A DNA stretch of 64,000 bases from Prostheceraeus crozeri (GCA_907163375.1 CAJQUW010014363.1:744001-808000), one strand, 5' to 3'; shown: positions 49,084 through 59,926, numbered from the stretch's first letter. Notes: generated by a model from the sequence alone, not told the origin. Program-made: numbers and translations.

Positions 49084-49756
49084 TACTTGCTTCCTTCAAG
49101 TGTATAAATTTTCTGCAAGCGTATTCACTTTGCTATTCAAGTCTTCACGTTTCTGACCACGGAAAAGGCATCTTTAAAGATCAGTCATAAGACAATAATC
49201 AGAGGATGCTTATTAACTTGCAGGTCATCAGGTCAGCTGGAAAAATGCCTACTTTTCTATTCTGAGTTCTGAGAAGCCACGTGCATTGACACAAGAAGGA
49301 AAGACACAAAGTGATCTGTCATTTATAAATGCTAGCTCTTCTTGTTACATTGTAGGTTGCAATGTAGGAATACCATATGAGACTTCAAGGTAAGTAATGT
49401 ACAAATCAGAGGTTGCTGTAGCGGCCGACGCTTTGTTCATCACTTACCGAGGAATCTCATGTGGTATTTCCATTGTCTACTGATATGTCCTACATCTATA
49501 TCTATCCATAGACTTCCTGTAACAACATTCGTCTACAATTTAGAAGTCTATGATCTTAGCAGCAACTTCTATGTAAAAGTCAAAAGTGAAAAATGTTTAT
49601 TTCCAAGAACATTGGAAAACAGGAGCTTGTGTGCTCACAAAAAATCCACAAAAACATAGCTTGATGGCAGAAAACAGCGTGCGGTCGGTGTTATTAAAAC
49701 ATATTCTGAACAGGAGGAGAGGAGAATTGACGAAAATAAATTTCCAGATTTCATAT
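49084..49756. other. Spacer containing an imperfect hairpin
   Basis: No gene was recognised. 49360-49401 and 49437-49474 are imperfectly complementary (listed separately). Short frames of 66-86 codons lie near 49459-49846, and the second overlaps the LINE 3' end on the other strand. Confidence 0.45.
49360..49474 (+). other. Imperfect ~38-nt-arm hairpin
   Basis: The arm starting 'caatgtaggaataccatatg' (49360) pairs with the arm ending 'catgtggtatttccattg' (49474). There is a 14-bp continuous core and a second 7-bp block separated by a small internal loop, with about 35 nt between the arms. It could be a precursor-like RNA hairpin or the relic of a short inverted-repeat element. Confidence 0.4.
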
Positions 49757-52700
49757 TTATTGATTAGTGATTTCCTTAGTTATCGTTCGCAAGTCGCTTG
49801 CTTTTTTGAAAAACCTCGCGATGAATTTTACCAGTTTCGGAGTTAAAATATTCATCAATTTATTGAATTCTGTTGTATTGTTACAGTTACATAACAAAGG
49901 CGCTGTTTCTTGTCGTAAATTTTGATACAGTGAGCATTCTATCATGAAATGATACGAAGTCTCCACTTTCGAATTATCACATAGCTCACATAAACGCTCT
50001 TCATATCGCAGTCGATTTCCGTAACTGCCACTTACGAAATCTAATTTGTGATTTTTTGTTCGAAATTTTAATAATATATTGATGTCATTGTATTCAATAT
50101 CAAAATTCAGATATGATTTCATAGTATTCTCAAAACCACATAATTCTAAATAATTCAGGCCAGAATGACTATCTTTTGCTGTAGATATCCATTTTTTCTA
50201 ACGTAATGGGTCACTCGAATTTTTGCAATTCTCAGATATTTTCCTTTATCAGCCGTTACCTGTTCGTCCCATAGATTTGGCAGGCTAAGTTTTGTAAGTA
50301 ACTGCCTTATTCGCCAGCACCATGTATATCTACTATCATGACCATCTAAAGTCATATTGAGATATATTGCATCATATATTTCTTTTATCAAACTTCTTTC
50401 ATTTCTCGTAATTATTTTTATCCAATAACACATAGCTGCCTTCGAGAAATGAGCATCCATAGGACATATTCCAAATTCACCAATGAGACAAGAATTGGTT
50501 GTAGTCTGCTTTAAATGGTAATATCTTTTGTAAAATTGATATTGAATTTGATCTAAGCTTTTAAATCATTAAAGAAACAGAATTCGGCACAGTACTTCAT
50601 TTTTGATAACGTAAGCATCTCAAATGTATTCTTTAAAATATCTCCAGTAACTTGTCCAGACTCTTAATTGTTTAGCTGCTAGATAAGAGCCTTGCTTTCC
50701 TTTAGTTGTCAATTGTTTCAAATGAATTTTGTTACTTTTTGATATCCACATTCCTAAATACTTATATTTGTCAACTACTTCTATGGATGTCAATTTTTCA
50801 TCAAGAACGATGTCAATTCTGTCAATTTTAGTAGCTATATTGTGAGTCAAGATTTTAGTCTTATCATAATTAATGCTAAGGCCATTATCTGTACAATATT
50901 TGTAAAGAAATTTAAATTGACTTTTCAAACCATGCATGCTTTCGCTCATGAGCAATATGTCATCCGCATATATGACTGATGTCATTTCCAAATTAAGTAG
51001 TCTTGCTGGATCAATCGTGTCTTTGTTATCATTTAAGATATCAATAAAGTCATTTATGTAAATACTGAATTAAGTTGGTGATAGGACATCTCGGTGTGGA
51101 ATACCATTTTTAAGCTTAAAAGATTGTGTTTCTTTGCCGCAATGTAAAATTTTGTATTCTTTATTGATAATGGTGCTAAGGATCAATGACAAAATTTTAC
51201 TTTCGGGCATCAGACCTTTTAACTTATCAATCTCTTTTTCGGAATGGAATCAAAAGCCTTCGACAAATCAACGAAACATAGAAATAATGGCTGTTTTATA
51301 TTCTTATAAATTTGCATAATTTCCTTGAAAATTAGCACGTTATCCAATGCGGAACTTCCCTTTTTAAAACCGGTTTGGTTCTTCTTGATAACGTTATTTT
51401 CCATTAACCAATTGTTGAGTCGCATAGGTTGATATATCGACATGAATTTGGATCAGCTCTATTTCCTTTTTTGAATATTGGTGTAATCAAACTACTTCTC
51501 CAAGGAATTTCATCAGCATTAATCAGTACATAGCTATGCAGCGTTTCTAGAGTATCAATTGTCTCGTCTTCACATGTCTTTAATGCTTCATAAGTTATTC
51601 TGTCAGGGCCACGTGTTTTCTGTGACTTGGATTCTTTAAGAGCATTTACAATTTCAGTTTTTGTAATTCTATTATTTAGATTATCAACATTTACTTGACC
51701 TTGTAATATTTTTGGTAGACTTTTGCAAGACAAACATGTACTGCTTGATACCTTTAAGTCATCAGCTACAATGTAGGAATAGAAATCTGAAGCCTTTAAT
51801 GCACATTTGCGGCTAGTTTTTTAACAGCTTTATTTCTATTTATCAGTTGCCAATATCCTTTATGATAATTATTTTTTCTTGAATTTCTTAAATTTCTTAA
51901 TTTATTTCTCTTTTCCAATCTTCTATCCGCTTTTGCTTTTTTATTTAAGATTCTTTTACTTTCCATTGGTCTACATAAATTTTCAGCAGTTGGGAATTCT
52001 TTCCATTGAGAAACATTCTTCCTATAACATTTTCTAAATTTTCGTGTTTCACTTGAAAGAACAACTTTTCGAATTGGCTTTTTGATATTTTTTATGCAAA
52101 TCGAATTAATTGTGCTTAGTTCATTATAGATACTTTCAACCAACAGATCATTTTTCAAAATTTGTTTGTTTAGACCTTTACATCTTTCAATAAACTTTGT
52201 ATGGTTAAAGCTATTCTTCTTATCGCTTTTCCATTTATGAGGTTTGATTACTTTGGTATGATGGCAATCCTGATCAGGTTGATGATTTTGTTCCTCAAAT
52301 TCTGATATTAATTTCATTTTTAATTCTATTATCATTGGAGAGTGATCCGTATATGGAACCGGTTCCATTATTTGAAAGGAATTAAGATTATTTACCATTG
52401 ATTCCGATATGAGAAGGAAGTGAATTACTGATTTACGTATCTCGTCATTTTGAGTTCTATAATAAGTGCATCTACCCTCAGAATTATTTTCTAACCTACC
52501 ATTTGCAGTTATCAAAGAAGTTTCATTGCAAAAGTTAATTAAATTTCGGCTCATCGGATTTATCAAAACGTCATCTGACTTTCTTTCTGGAAGTGTACAA
52601 CTGACACAGTTTGTTTCATTGCCAATACGACCATTGAAATCCGCGATCATTATTATGTTTTCCATTCTAAATTGGATCATGTATTGCTTAATATTTTCAT

Positions 52701-53110
52701 ATATTTCCATGTCTTTGTATTTTGAATCTCGGTTATCTACATAACAAGCAATCAGGAATATATGTTCTAAATTATTCCAATGAGTACTTTTTAATTTGAG
52801 TATTTGGAGATTTCCTTTTTCTTTAATCAAACTTTCAATATCTAGAATTGAAATATCATCAGTTAATTTTATATATATCGAGACACCTTTTATATTTCTC
52901 CCGCGATTGATGTTTCTATTGGCTATTGTATGAAGACACCGTAGCAATTGTTGTTACGGTCTTATATCAGTACCGGTTGAGCTTGGGTACGAGTCAAATG
53001 TGTTTCTGTTAGACATATGATATTAGCTTCCTGAATATCATGTAAAAAATCCTTATTTTTTATTTTATCCTCATTTAATCCATTAATATTGACATAGAAT
53101 ACTTCTATAT
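49757..53110 (-). pseudogene. LINE ORF2 (endonuclease-RT), multiply broken
   Basis: Read from about 53110 downward. The endonuclease N-terminus (EVFYVNINGL, ICLTETHLT) is followed by a shift, then the frame 52947-51796 with 'IMIADFNGRIG', 'SVIHFLLIS' and 'TDHSPMIIEL'. RT pieces follow in changing frames: 'KTRGPDRITYEALK' (51733-51404), 'FVDLSKAFDSIP' (51443-51219), 'VIYADDILLM' (50991-50620) and further pieces to 49757. The last contains a Cys/His cluster (CELCDNSKVETSYHFMIEC). The catalytic Asp of the endonuclease SVID motif is His, and the RT PQGD motif is altered with a stop shortly after. It is a classical EEP plus RT two-ORF LINE, now dead. Confidence 0.9.
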
Positions 53111-53172
53111 TAGCATGCTCTGTCTGTTTCTTTTCAGCAGCAGTTTTTTCCTCCTATCCTTCCTTCACTTGA

Positions 53173-54123
53173 TCAAAAATAAAGGTTGTCATTGTAATTA
53201 AAACGTGTTGAATGATTTGTGTAGCTGTTTTCGTTTGTTCTATAATGAGTGTTTTGTTGTTGATGTTGGTTCGGCGACAATGGCCCTATTCTTTCTTCAG
53301 GAAATTGATCATTTTCTCTACGATAATTTCTGCTCTCATAAAATTGATGTTGTCGTATTCCGTGTGGTCTTTGATCATGATATGGATTTCTTGGGTATCT
53401 TCTTTCGTTAGCCCACTCATAATTTCCATTGTGTCTGAAATTTCTCCATTGTCTTCTATATGGCATTGTTCTTCTATGAGTATACTGTCCAGGATGTCTT
53501 CTTGGTTGTGGTCCCATGTTGTAGTTGTTGTTAAACCAGCAATTCCACGAGAGGTGCCCACGTCTGCCGCAAGTGTAACATGACTTGAATTTCAAAGAAC
53601 TTTGGTGTTGAGGCGGCCTTTGATGAGATGACCGTTGATGCAAACGTTGAACTTCCTGCTGGTTAACTCGATCTGCTTCAATAGGACGTTGTTCTGCTTG
53701 CGGAGATTGGCTTGATGTTGTATTTATTGGTATAAATTCAGGGAAACTGGACTTTGGTGGGCTTACTCGTACCGTTCTGAAGCGTTCTTCGCGTATTGCG
53801 TTAACCGTTGAATGAATTTGATTGATGTTGTCGCCCATTTTTCCTATTTTCATATTGATTTGCTTCAAGTAATATTCTGTGTCTTCAACGTCGTCGTCTT
53901 CTTTATTTGTACAATCTTCTTCGTCAGAGTCTTCGCTTTCATTGTCTTTCTTTTCTTGGCTTTTATTTGATTCTATCCTTCTCGCATCGATTTCCGCCAA
54001 CCGCATCTGTCTGATTTCTGCATGTAAGTTTCTAATTTCTTCATCCTTTTTCTTCATTTCTTGCTCATAAGTATTGATTGATGTCAGCAAATCTTCTCTT
54101 TCTCGATGATGTCTTTGCTTCAT
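53173..54123 (-). CDS. LINE ORF1, gag-like RNA-binding protein with zinc knuckle
   Basis: Intact 316-residue frame upstream of the ORF2 remnant on the same strand. Residues ~1-60 are rich in Glu, Arg and Lys heptads (coiled coil). An acidic patch (EDSDEEDCTNKEDDD) follows, then a second helical segment. A CCHC knuckle lies at roughly residues 180-195 (C-x2-C-x4-H-x4-C, CYTCGRRGHLSWNC), and the tail is rich in Arg, Asn, Gln and His. The frame is open upstream to about 54197 without an ATG, so the first Met at 54123 is chosen. LINE ORF1 proteins of this type coat the RNA. It is unexpectedly intact beside a broken ORF2. Confidence 0.8.
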   Translation of the reverse strand: MKQRHHREREDLLTSINTYEQEMKKKDEEIRNLHAEIRQMRLAEIDARRIESNKSQEKKDNESEDSDEEDCTNKEDDDVEDTEYYLKQINMKIGKMGDNINQIHSTVNAIREERFRTVRVSPPKSSFPEFIPINTTSSQSPQAEQRPIEADRVNQQEVQRLHQRSSHQRPPQHQSSLKFKSCYTCGRRGHLSWNCWFNNNYNMGPQPRRHPGQYTHRRTMPYRRQWRNFRHNGNYEWANERRYPRNPYHDQRPHGIRQHQFYESRNYRRENDQFPEERIGPLSPNQHQQQNTHYRTNENSYTNHSTRFNYNDNLYF

Positions 54124-54853
54124 TCTATCGATTTCGGCTTCACAATCTAGTTCTTCTTTGTTTTGTTGATATTTATGTGATTCATTTTGTTTCGCTATGT
54201 TCTAGATGTCAGTAGGATAAATTTTGAACATACAAGTGTCACAATTCTATATCCGTTTTGTTTTTATATACTAAATAAATTCATACGATGGCAGTTTCGT
54301 ACAATAGGAATGGAAGAGCAAATCACACTTTTCACAAGTCACATGAATGTCCAATTCCGAAATAAAATCTCTGCAAACCCCACATTGGCGATCGCTAGGT
54401 TTTGACGTAGACACTTGCAACATAATCATTATGAAATTTCACTAAAGTTAGCGGAAAGATCAGATTTCTATGTACAATAACAATAAAATATGGCAAAGTC
54501 GAACAGTTTGATATCTTACCTACTGTCTAGGTAAATCAATACGAAATTGAATAGAAAGTCATCGGACGGTTGGAATGAAATTGTTGCTTCACAAAGGCAT
54601 CTCACCAAAATCAACACAATAGCGGTTCTCTACTATATAAAAAAATTGCTACAAAAAAGGAAATAATCAGAGAACAACAGCAAAACCAGCACCAAAATAC
54701 TGCAAACACAATAAGGACCACTACGATATCAAAAACTACGGGAAACGATTACTTAAAAGTATGATAACAGTGAAAAATCGACAATAGACGACCGCACGCT
54801 AACACGCTAACACAGTGTTTATAAGTATTGAAAAATGTCGTCAGGGTAATGCA

Positions 54854-54882
54854 ATTGCTGCCTGCCGACAGCAGGCAGCAAT
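54854..54882. repeat. Perfect 12-bp-arm hairpin
   Basis: attgctgcctgc (54854-54865) and its exact complement (54871-54882) flank a 5-base loop. It is GC-rich in an AT-rich context and lies about 650 bp upstream of the minus-strand LINE ORF1. Confidence 0.7.
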
Positions 54883-55847
54883 GTACAAACTGCCATTATT
54901 CCTATATTATTGCACCATAGATTTAGAAATATAAGTAGACAATAAATGTTGCTTCAATTAAGGTCCATCACTTTGAAGATTTCCTTTAGTCTCTTACATT
55001 TCACCTTTTATCGAGTGCAAGTACTTTTAGAATTAAAAATAGAGTATCTAAAACACCATCATGGCATCAGTAAAAATTGAGCTTTACCCTGCAGCATCTT
55101 CGATTTGAAATTTCTCATCGTCATGGTCATTTCTACTTATCAATCCATCCTGATGTATTTTGTAAGACCTATTTTCAATGTATGTTTACATGTATATTTT
55201 GCGGTCATAGCATCAATTAAACATTCATAAGCAACGTTTTAGATTATTTATGTCAATGTAGATGTGACTAGAGTTTGCAAATCATGTATTTGAATTTATT
55301 CTAGCAATCTCTATCGTTTCTCTTCAATTGACGACTTGATGAATGTGTGGGCAACCTCATACGTTGTCTTGAAGTGTTTACTTACTTGTATGTTTATATC
55401 ATAGGCTACCACTTACATTTGCTAACAACCACTGTCAGGGTTGGCCGGTAAAAAGCACCCTGGTTTTTACCACCCAGGAAAACCCGCTAAAATCCTGGCA
55501 AAACCATCAGTTTTACCACCCTTTTGTGGCTGAAATTGGCTGAAGCCTCTGATATTACAGCCCTAGTTTTTTAGGCCTGCATACAAGGAATTGATTCTCC
55601 TGACTTCGATGATTAACGTTTTGCATAATATGTTCATTTTGTTTGTTTTAAGTTCAGCTAATTCGATCAAGATTAGGCTTGTATTTTCAGAATACAGGCC
55701 TTATCAATAATTTATTTAAAATAAGCATATACTTTAAGTACAAGAATAAACTATTTTAGAAATTATCATATAAAGCTATGCATATTCTTTTTTGCATGCA
55801 CGATTTTGCGATTTTGTAAAGTTAATTCAATATAAAAGGCAACAAGC

Positions 55848-55906
55848 ATTTTTTTAGCTATTTTTTAGCTATTTTAGCTATTTTTTAGCTTTTTTAGCTA
55901 TTTAGA
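55848..55906 (+). repeat. Low-complexity TTTTTTAGCTA repeat
   Basis: About five copies of a T-run plus 'agcta' unit in 60 bp. Confidence 0.8.
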
Positions 55907-56941
55907 AAGTACGTAGCTTTCTGAGACAACTTTTACCGATGTGGAGTTTAGCAGAAAAGGTTGATGCAAAGGGAATTTAATTCCAAATGTTTCGAATGTT
56001 GTTCAAAATATAAAAATTTATTCCGCACACATTATTCGATTTAATTCAATTTAAATGTAACTTTCATGTATACGATGAATTTTTAATTAAGAATATCACC
56101 ATGAATTTTAATAAACGCCGAACGTTCAAGCGGCCATTTGATCACCTATGCAGTATCACCAGTCATCAGTATAGTTTGTCCACCTCAGATTCTGCAACCA
56201 GCAACCAATCTTGCAGCTTAACGGAGTTTTCTTTAGTAGAGATAAGCTGAAGCTGCGCAGTAAGCCTATCTAATTCACTGTTTCTCATAAAAAAAGCAAT
56301 AAAAATGTAGTCATATTTCTTTCTGTAACTTGCAACTACAAGCATTTTACTCAACTAAGGGCAGTATGAAATGTATTCATTCAAAGTGGCCATTGCATAT
56401 CATTTGACTTGGGAGCTGAGACTCACCACTGAAGCGGACATTTTGCCTGATTCTGGAATTCTAGTTTTAGTCGGTTTTAGACGTTTTTTTACAAATTTTG
56501 ACCGACAAAAAGTCAACCCATAGTCTTAATTGCATGAAGCATTCTGAACCTCCACATTCGCCCCAGCAAGCCACAGATCGACAGTAAGATAACAATAACA
56601 TTACTTGCATTAATCCAAAGACTGTGTAATATTCTGTCTACTGTCTTTGCATTGATCTGTTTTTGCTTTTAATGAAATATCATCAAGGTGACTCATTGAT
56701 AATACCCATTGTTCGGATCTAAATTACAGTTAAAAACATAATATTTATCAAGGCATATGCAACATAACTGTTTGGAAAGCATGCTTATGAAAACCATGGT
56801 TACAAAGAGTCTTTAAAATGCAAGTTTATACTTTCAAATTCACTTTCAAAAGCATGTCTTTGAAACCATCTTCAAAACAATGTTTTGAAGCAATGTGCAA
56901 AGAGCATGGCTTTGAAGTATGTTTTAGTACCAGTAGTATAT

Positions 56942-57007
56942 AGTGTGACATCCGGCGCGACGCTTCGCTTCGCTTTGCTTCGCTTCGCTTGCGCCGGATG
57001 TCACACT
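56942..57007. repeat. GC-rich terminal hairpin, candidate left end
   Basis: agtgtgacatccggcgc (56942-56958) is exactly complementary to 56991-57007. The 32-base loop is made of repeated 'cttcgctt'. The outer tip reads 5'-AG, as in Polinton terminal repeats, preceded by GTATAT (56936-56941) as a possible 6-bp target duplication. Confirmation needs the unseen right end. Confidence 0.7.
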
Positions 57008-57380
57008 TTTGCGGGTTTTTTTCAAAAAATCAAAATTTCAAAAATTTAGGTAGACTTCAAATTTCACGTGGCCGAAGGCCCAAGGGGGGAAAATTTAGGT
57101 AGTGACAAATTTTCAAAAAAACAAAATTTCAAAAATTTAGCCGGTCCCGAAATATCACGTAATCTCAAATTTGAGAATTACAATTTTCTCGCTTAAATCA
57201 TGACCGTTCAAGGACACCGAAAATCATAAAAGTTAAGAATCTCAAAATTTGAGAATTACAATTTTCACCTCCAAAATCATGACCGTTCAAGGTCATGTAA
57301 AACCGGACACCAAAAATCATAAAAGTTGAGAATTTCAAATTCATGAATTTTATCCATCTTTCAGGTTTTTAAAATATATC
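57008..57380 (+). repeat. Subterminal direct repeats
   Basis: Two pairs of direct repeats. 57023-57053 resembles 57114-57144 (caaaatttcaaaaatttag). The ~75-90-bp units 57161-57235 and 57237-57330 share 'atttgagaattacaatttt', 'atcatgaccgttcaagg' and 'aaaatcataaaagtt'. A small palindrome, ggccgaaggcc, lies near 57069. This is non-coding sequence consistent with a terminal or replication-control region. Confidence 0.75.
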
Positions 57381-57399
57381 ATGTGACTAATAATATTTG

Positions 57400-57448
57400 A
57401 AGGAATTGACATATTCTTAACAATAAGTTTAGGTACTTTTATAATTGT
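57400..57448 (+). pseudogene. Duplicated fragment of the membrane-protein gene
   Basis: This 49-bp segment matches 59405-59453 at 45 of 49 positions. It keeps the same reading phase, encoding FLTISLG-like transmembrane residues (72-88 of the downstream protein), and then runs into a TAG at 57458-57460. There is no start codon. It is a remnant of a second copy of that gene or a recombination scar. Confidence 0.75.
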
Positions 57449-57687
57449 CATTCAATTGTAGAGAACATCTGCTTCTCGCATTTATGAATAAAAGGCATTT
57501 CAGTGTAAAGAGCTGTGACCTCCAACTCAAACATTTGAAAGGAAACAATGTATGAAAGAACAAACAGCTGCTACACCCACTTATTCATTTGTAAGACGAG
57601 GAATATAATTGCAGCATGTAGGAAGTAAGACTTCATTTACAATTCCATTAATCATAACTAGTGACTGTTTTCTTTCCTTATTGCAAA
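57449..57687. other. Leader region of the first viral gene
   Basis: AT-rich sequence between the duplicated fragment and the ATG at 57688. No motif stands out beyond 'ttccttattgcaaa' just before the start. Confidence 0.4.
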
Positions 57688-58098
57688 ATGCCAAAACGTA
57701 CTGCCGCAGAAGCTTTTTCGTTTTACATGCCGATTTTACTAAACTTAATTAAAGAAGAGCACCAGGAAACTGCGAATAAATACTTTGAAGAGTGGAAGTT
57801 AGAAATTCAATCGAGAAAGAAGAACAAATTGGACTCTCAAAAACAAGTGGAGGATATTACAGTAAAAATAGAACAGTATCTTAACACTACTACAATTCCT
57901 CAGTTCAATGTTACAAAAGAACATTTCATTACCATCGAAGATAGTGCTACTATGATTTCAAAACTGATTGCAAGTGATAAAGTGCACCATGGGTCGTTGC
58001 TGAGAAGTGCTGCTTATCAAGGTTATGGATTTAAAAGAATTCTGGAATTGAGTGACAATGAAAAAAAACAGATTTGTGGTAAACTTGGAACTATTTAG
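57688..58098 (+). CDS. Viral ORF1, unknown protein (136 aa)
   Basis: Intact frame. The ATG at 57688 is preferred to a GTG 27 bases upstream because it is directly preceded by an A-rich leader like the other genes. The first ~75 residues are helical and charged (EEHQETANKYFEEWKLEIQ then many Lys/Gln). The C-terminal half has a mixed segment ending 'AAYQGYGFKRILEL'. There is no signal peptide or membrane segment. I do not recognise the family. Position at the left edge and lack of motifs leave its role open. Confidence 0.7.
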   Translation: MPKRTAAEAFSFYMPILLNLIKEEHQETANKYFEEWKLEIQSRKKNKLDSQKQVEDITVKIEQYLNTTTIPQFNVTKEHFITIEDSATMISKLIASDKVHHGSLLRSAAYQGYGFKRILELSDNEKKQICGKLGTI

Positions 58099-58360
58099 AA
58101 TTTCCTATAACGTAAGTTATTGTTATTTCTTGATGAACTTATCAGATCTAATTCTACCACACGTATTATTTTTAAATTCATCAATGCCCATTAGTTTTGT
58201 TAGAAAAACATTTTAAAGAAATCAAAATTTATATAGAAAAATTGAATCAACCGACAACTATAGAAGAAATGAGGTTTGGTTCCCAAGATGAATGAACATG
58301 AACTGTGTTGTTTCACTTTTTAAGATATGTGCAATGTACATACATATTTGATGTATACAT

Positions 58361-58895
58361 ATTTATGAAGACTTCTTTATAAGTAGTAACACATTTTGGA
58401 TTATTTTGAAATGTAATTCTATTTTCTTTTGTTCTCCAGTCTCATGGTAGAAGACTGACATTGTATAGATCTATATTTCAGTATGTAACATAATCTTTGG
58501 TATTTATGAAGACTTCTTTATAAGTAGTAACACATTTTGGATTATTTTGAAATGTAATTCTATTTTCTTTTGTTCTCCAGTCTCATGGTAGAAGACTGAC
58601 ATTGTATAGATCTATATTTCAGTATGTAACATAATCTTTGATATTTAAGAATGATTCATGGAACTTAGTAGTATTGCATTTTGGATTATTTTGAAATGTA
58701 ATTCTATTTTCTTTTGTTCTCCAGTCTCATGGTAGAAGACTGACATTGTATAGATCTATATTTCAGTATGTAACATAATCTTTGATATTTAATAATGATT
58801 CATGGAACTTAGTAGTATTGCATTTTGGATTATTTTGAAATGTAATTCTATTTTCTTTTGTTCTCCAGTCTCATGGTAGAAGACTGACATTGTAC
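58361..58895 (+). repeat. 3.8 tandem copies of a 141-144-bp repeat
   Basis: Units start at 58361, 58502, about 58643 and 58787, the last truncated near 58895. Units 1 and 2 are almost identical. Units 3 and 4 share a variant 5' part (aatgattcatggaacttag). Each unit carries the small hairpin cagtct-9 nt-agactg and the line 'tattttgaaatgtaattcta'. It is non-coding and sits between two viral genes. It could act as iteron-like replication sequence or just reflect local slippage. Confidence 0.9.
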
Positions 58896-59017
58896 AATTG
58901 TATGATAAGATTGATTGTTGTATTATTATATTTGATGCAAAATACACTGCCGTTGTTTTCATTTTCCTGTACAAGAAGTAGACATTATTACAGTTATTGG
59001 AATTTATTTCATTTAAA

Positions 59018-59251
59018 ATGAATGATGAAAATCCGACAGTTATACTGAGTAATATAGGTGATATATTACCTCAGGTTAATAACATGACTGAGTTCTTAGA
59101 AATATACGACAAACAAACAACTACGTATTTCGATTTAAATAGCATTTCAGAAGATTGTTTTCGAAATATTTATTCAAAATATTTCTTTAAAAAATGGAAG
59201 AAACCGCAAGAATATATCCTTCGTTATCATATGAACGTAGTTCTACTTTAA
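59018..59251 (+). CDS. Viral ORF2, small acidic protein (77 aa)
   Basis: The ATG at 59018 is the first in frame, preceded by 'tttatttcatttaaa', like the other leaders of this element. The product is small and acidic at the N-terminus (MNDENPTVIL) and becomes basic/aromatic near the end (KYFFKKWKKPQEY). Its last 58 bases overlap the start of the next gene in another phase. No domain was recognised. The compact overlap is typical of viral genomes, but the frame is short enough to be fortuitous. Confidence 0.55.
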   Translation: MNDENPTVILSNIGDILPQVNNMTEFLEIYDKQTTTYFDLNSISEDCFRNIYSKYFFKKWKKPQEYILRYHMNVVLL

Positions 59252-59874
59252 TGGACATTGAAAAGATTAACATTGAAAAAATGAACATTGAAAAACACAA
59301 AGATAGAGTACGCTATATGAAAGATAAGGAATCTCAATTATTATTAAGATTAGAGCATTATAAAAAATTAAGAAAGAGATGGACTAAAGTTAAGAATGTA
59401 ACACAAGGAATTGGCATATTCTTAACAATAAGTTTAGGTGCTTTAACAATTGTTATATCTTCTGGTGTTTTAGTAATTCCAGTAGTTGCTACAGCTTTAA
59501 CAGGTACGGGCGTTTTTGCAACTTCACTTGTTACAATGTTAGATAAATCTTTAATAACTAAGAAACGAAAATCATTAAAAACTAAGCATTTACATATTAA
59601 AGAAGTCTATGATAAACTACATTACTACTTTCAAAGAGTATGTGATGATAATGTTATTACGTTAGATGAGATTGAAAAATTTGATCAAATAGCTAATAAA
59701 GCTAATAAAACGCCATTTCATTTAAAGTCCGAAAAAGTTGATGATAAGAATAAACAGGATGGCAAAATTTCTAGTGATGGCAAAATTTCTAATGAAGAAA
59801 ATGACAAAATTTTTTTAGAAGAGCTAAAAACTTTAAGCGAAAATTTAAGCAAAACTTTATTAAACAAAACTTAA
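59194..59874 (+). CDS. Viral ORF3, two-pass membrane protein (226 aa)
   Basis: Start ATG 59194 follows 'atttctttaaaaa', the A/T leader typical of this element. Residues ~20-65 are a charged helix with short repeats (DIEKINIEKMNIEK). Two hydrophobic segments follow, about 72-89 and 91-116, separated by a Ser-Ser-Gly turn, which suggests a hairpin in the membrane. The C-terminal ~110 residues are Lys/Asp/Asn-rich with 'DGKISSDGKIS' repeats. Small two-pass membrane proteins are common in Polinton-like viruses and may sit in the virion. The exact role is unknown. Part of the hydrophobic coding region is duplicated at 57400-57448. Confidence 0.8.
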   Translation: MEETARIYPSLSYERSSTLMDIEKINIEKMNIEKHKDRVRYMKDKESQLLLRLEHYKKLRKRWTKVKNVTQGIGIFLTISLGALTIVISSGVLVIPVVATALTGTGVFATSLVTMLDKSLITKKRKSLKTKHLHIKEVYDKLHYYFQRVCDDNVITLDEIEKFDQIANKANKTPFHLKSEKVDDKNKQDGKISSDGKISNEENDKIFLEELKTLSENLSKTLLNKT

Positions 59875-59926
59875 AGCGAAAAGATGTCAAACAACAAAGC
59901 AATAAAAAAATAATTTGTTCAGTAAA

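Larger units (their letters stand above)
54198..56941. other. AT-rich spacer up to the viral element
   Basis: No gene was recognised. It includes the perfect hairpin at 54854-54882 and a TTTTTTAGCTA-type low-complexity run at 55848-55906. A decayed segment at about 55437-55560 ('cagggttggccggtaaaa' with a repeated 'ttttaccaccc') looks like an old element edge. Confidence 0.5.

Noticed and set aside
57661..57687. GTG-started N-terminal extension of viral ORF1
   Set aside because: The ATG at 57688 follows the A-rich leader seen before the other genes. The extension gives a hydrophobic stub with no support.
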